The notes beneath the pieces are model-generated. The model did no database searches. It was not told where the DNA came from and saw only the letters and a list, made by a program, of their open reading frames with translations. Source: Bacteroidales bacterium UBA3382 (lineage in GTDB: Bacteria; Bacteroidota; Bacteroidia; Bacteroidales; UBA932). From it: a stretch of 8,920 bases of DNA. Shown piece by piece: positions 7,183-8,920 of the stretch. A program made the translations under genes and the position numbers. Position 1 is the first letter of the stretch; the number at the start of each line of letters is the position of its first letter. The DNA is taken from the NCBI GenBank assembly GCA_002358965.1, contig DEPW01000126.1, positions 11,586 to 20,505 of the forward strand, in the 5' to 3' direction.

Positions 7183-8829
7183 TTATCTTAGTTTTTCCAG
7201 CCATCTTCCGGCTCGGCCGCCTTTGGAATTATATGATTTTTCCAACAATATATTAACTACGGACTGGGCTGTAGCACTATCGAATTTAAAATAATTCTGG
7301 AAACACACCTTTCCTAAAGTAAACGGCTGAACAAGCACTTCGCCTCCATTGATTTCATAGTCCTTGCAAATACTCTTCAAAATACCGTAGAAGCCTTTGT
7401 ATTTATCGTTAATGTATGCTCGTAATTTGTCATTCAATGCTTCTCCATTAAGCCTGAGTCTATCCGCCTTGCTGATCAATATATATATTCCGTCTGTGTC
7501 ATCTTTGAAGATCTGATGTTTTTTAAGGTACGCTACTGCTGATTCCAGATAGGTCTTCTGTGAAAGCCCCTCGTACAGTCTGTTTTCGGCACCATATTCG
7601 ATTACGAAGAAATGTATTTTCCTATTCTTGGTCCTATTGGATACCAAAACATCGGTAAGCAGTTTAAGTACTTCTTGCTGCTCTTTCGTAAGATTTTCAC
7701 CTGCATCGGACTTATACATGCAACGGATAAGTTCTCCGGCCAGATCTATGAATGTAAACGGATATATATTATTGCCTTTTCTTAATTCGAAACCCATTTC
7801 ATAAGTTGATGTCACGGGAGTTCCGGGAGGAAGTATCCCTACTTTACCATCGCATTCTCCAAAAATTTCCGATAGCCTGGTCATATAACCGAACCCTTGG
7901 CATCGCGTGTCTTTTTGCATACTCTCGGCGACCTTGCCGCTATTGGCCACACTCATAATTGCGCCCAAGGCACATGTCTTGCCTGAAGAAGGTATGCCCC
8001 AGAAATAAACCTCGGTACATGGAACCTTCGTTATTTCGGCTATGCTGCGCGACATAAAAGGTATTTGCCGAGAAGACTGGCTTTTCTTCCGGATGACGCA
8101 ACTCATAAAATCCCTACCTATGCCCGAGTCCGAAAAATCCGATATGATATTGCTATCCCACAATCGGTAAGCGACTTCCCCGTCTATAAGATTGCTGTCT
8201 TCCTGAAGCATTTTCAGAAACTCATCAACGGTGACATGGCCTCTTTCAATATATTTCTTTATTGCTTTGTATATTTCATCGTCAGGCTCGATTATATTAG
8301 GATCCGTCTCTATATCCGCTATCTCTTGCTTAAGCGCATCACTTCCCGGGCCAGAATACTCCCATTCACGCCGTTTCAATTCTTTAAGCATTTTTCTCGC
8401 GTCCTCTACATGTTGGCTTGACGGATACCTGTCAATAAATCCATTAAGATCCTGGCTGCTGTTTTTATCTAATCCTTCCCATGCAGCTTCCGACGCGTCT
8501 TGTTTTTCCCTTTCATTTATTCGCTTCATCTTATCCCGAGCCTCTTCCCGATGGCATCCATCGGGATACATGTCGAGATACTTCTGGTATGACTGAAGCG
8601 TATCCGTCTTCGACGCATTCGCCCAATCATCTTCTTCCGAATGTTCGAACTTCTTCTTCAAAGCGTCCTGAATCGACCTTTTTACAGCAACATGCCGTCT
8701 TCTCGCAGCATCCTTGAAATCTTCAAAATTCTTCACGCCGCATTGCTGCAACTGCACTACCAAGTCATCGATTGCGTCAGTATATTGATCGATATCGTCA
8801 AATATACTATCTAACCTTTCTTCATTCAT
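7183..8829 (-). CDS. P-loop GTPase with N-terminal helical repeats
   Basis: A 548-residue predicted cytosolic GTPase. The Walker A/G1 motif GIPSSGKT is at 278-285, a Thr/Ser-rich possible switch I (PPGTPVTST) at 334-342, Walker B/G3 FIDLAGE at 360-366 (Asp362, Gly365), and a G4-like ISKAD at 452-456 where SKAD stands in for the usual NKxD, pointing to guanine binding. The N-terminal 270 residues are helical: a coiled start, then two hairpin units of the YLxxYPxxxHxxEAR kind (about 69-104 and 116-151), then an adaptor-like helical segment (185-246). There is no signal peptide or membrane helix. The start at 8829 follows a purine-rich AAAGAAG. The motifs recall the TRAFAC-type GTPases of predicted bacterial conflict systems, such as the double-GTPase (DO-GTPase) families; this is recollection, not a search result. 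It is probably the energy-using or switching part of the cluster. An ATPase activity is less likely given SKAD. Confidence 0.88.
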   Translation of the reverse strand: MNEERLDSIFDDIDQYTDAIDDLVVQLQQCGVKNFEDFKDAARRRHVAVKRSIQDALKKKFEHSEEDDWANASKTDTLQSYQKYLDMYPDGCHREEARDKMKRINEREKQDASEAAWEGLDKNSSQDLNGFIDRYPSSQHVEDARKMLKELKRREWEYSGPGSDALKQEIADIETDPNIIEPDDEIYKAIKKYIERGHVTVDEFLKMLQEDSNLIDGEVAYRLWDSNIISDFSDSGIGRDFMSCVIRKKSQSSRQIPFMSRSIAEITKVPCTEVYFWGIPSSGKTCALGAIMSVANSGKVAESMQKDTRCQGFGYMTRLSEIFGECDGKVGILPPGTPVTSTYEMGFELRKGNNIYPFTFIDLAGELIRCMYKSDAGENLTKEQQEVLKLLTDVLVSNRTKNRKIHFFVIEYGAENRLYEGLSQKTYLESAVAYLKKHQIFKDDTDGIYILISKADRLRLNGEALNDKLRAYINDKYKGFYGILKSICKDYEINGGEVLVQPFTLGKVCFQNYFKFDSATAQSVVNILLEKSYNSKGGRAGRWLEKLR

Positions 8830-8847
8830 TTCTTCTTTGATATTAAA

Positions 8848-8920
8848 TTACATTGAAAATGGTTTATAATCGCCATCTTCTTTATTTTCTTCATAATTAA
8901 CATTAGTGTCCACTAAAAAA
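8848..8920 (-). CDS. C-terminal end of an upstream gene in the same operon (partial)
   Basis: On the minus strand a reading frame enters from beyond the right edge and stays open for 23 codons, ending in DYKPFSM and a TAA at 8848-8850. It stops 18 bases before the GTPase start, the same tight spacing seen between the other genes of the cluster, and the Glu/Asp/Asn/Lys-rich ending resembles its neighbours. Both alternative minus-strand frames hit stops within a few codons of the edge. Only the tail is visible, so nothing can be said of function; the short length leaves some chance that it is not coding. Confidence 0.55.
   Translation of the reverse strand, partial: FLVDTNVNYEENKEDGDYKPFSM

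Overview
The window looks like chromosomal DNA of a Bacteroidota bacterium, probably order Bacteroidales. This rests on the long glutamine-dependent NAD+ synthetase type, on mostly weak or absent ribosome binding sites, and on the style of the envelope proteins; no rRNA or other marker fixes the genus. Two blocks meet tail to tail near position 3475.

Block 1 (positions 2-3462, + strand, GC-rich, 63% in one 60-base line counted by hand). It starts inside nadE, whose first residues lie outside the window. nadE is followed by a gene for a protein with a signal peptide, a soluble extracytoplasmic domain and about six membrane helices, function unknown. A 30-base array of three 10-base repeats, each holding a small inverted repeat (TTGC-G-GCAA), lies between the two genes.

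Block 2 (positions 3489-8920, - strand, generally more AT-rich, 33-55% in lines counted by hand). It is a tightly packed run of genes, read from high to low coordinates: (a) the last codons of a gene entering from beyond the right edge; (b) a 548-residue P-loop GTPase with helical repeats in its N-terminal half; (c) a 554-residue protein with a large predicted cytosolic part, one membrane helix near the C-terminus and a highly charged repetitive tail; (d) a 418-residue protein with an N-terminal membrane anchor, a helical middle and a beta-rich C-terminal domain; (e) a 241-residue secreted coiled-coil protein. Gaps are 18, 16, 23 and about 7 bases, so co-transcription is likely. No promoter is visible because the operon begins outside the window.

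The most interesting item is block 2 as a whole: a GTPase encoded with proteins predicted to sit in the cytosol, across the inner membrane, anchored facing the periplasm, and free in the periplasm. This suggests a GTPase-driven envelope-spanning machine or sensor. The GTPase motifs recall the GTPases of predicted bacterial conflict (defence) systems, but no function can be proved from sequence alone. No tRNA, rRNA, insertion sequence, CRISPR array or integrase is visible.
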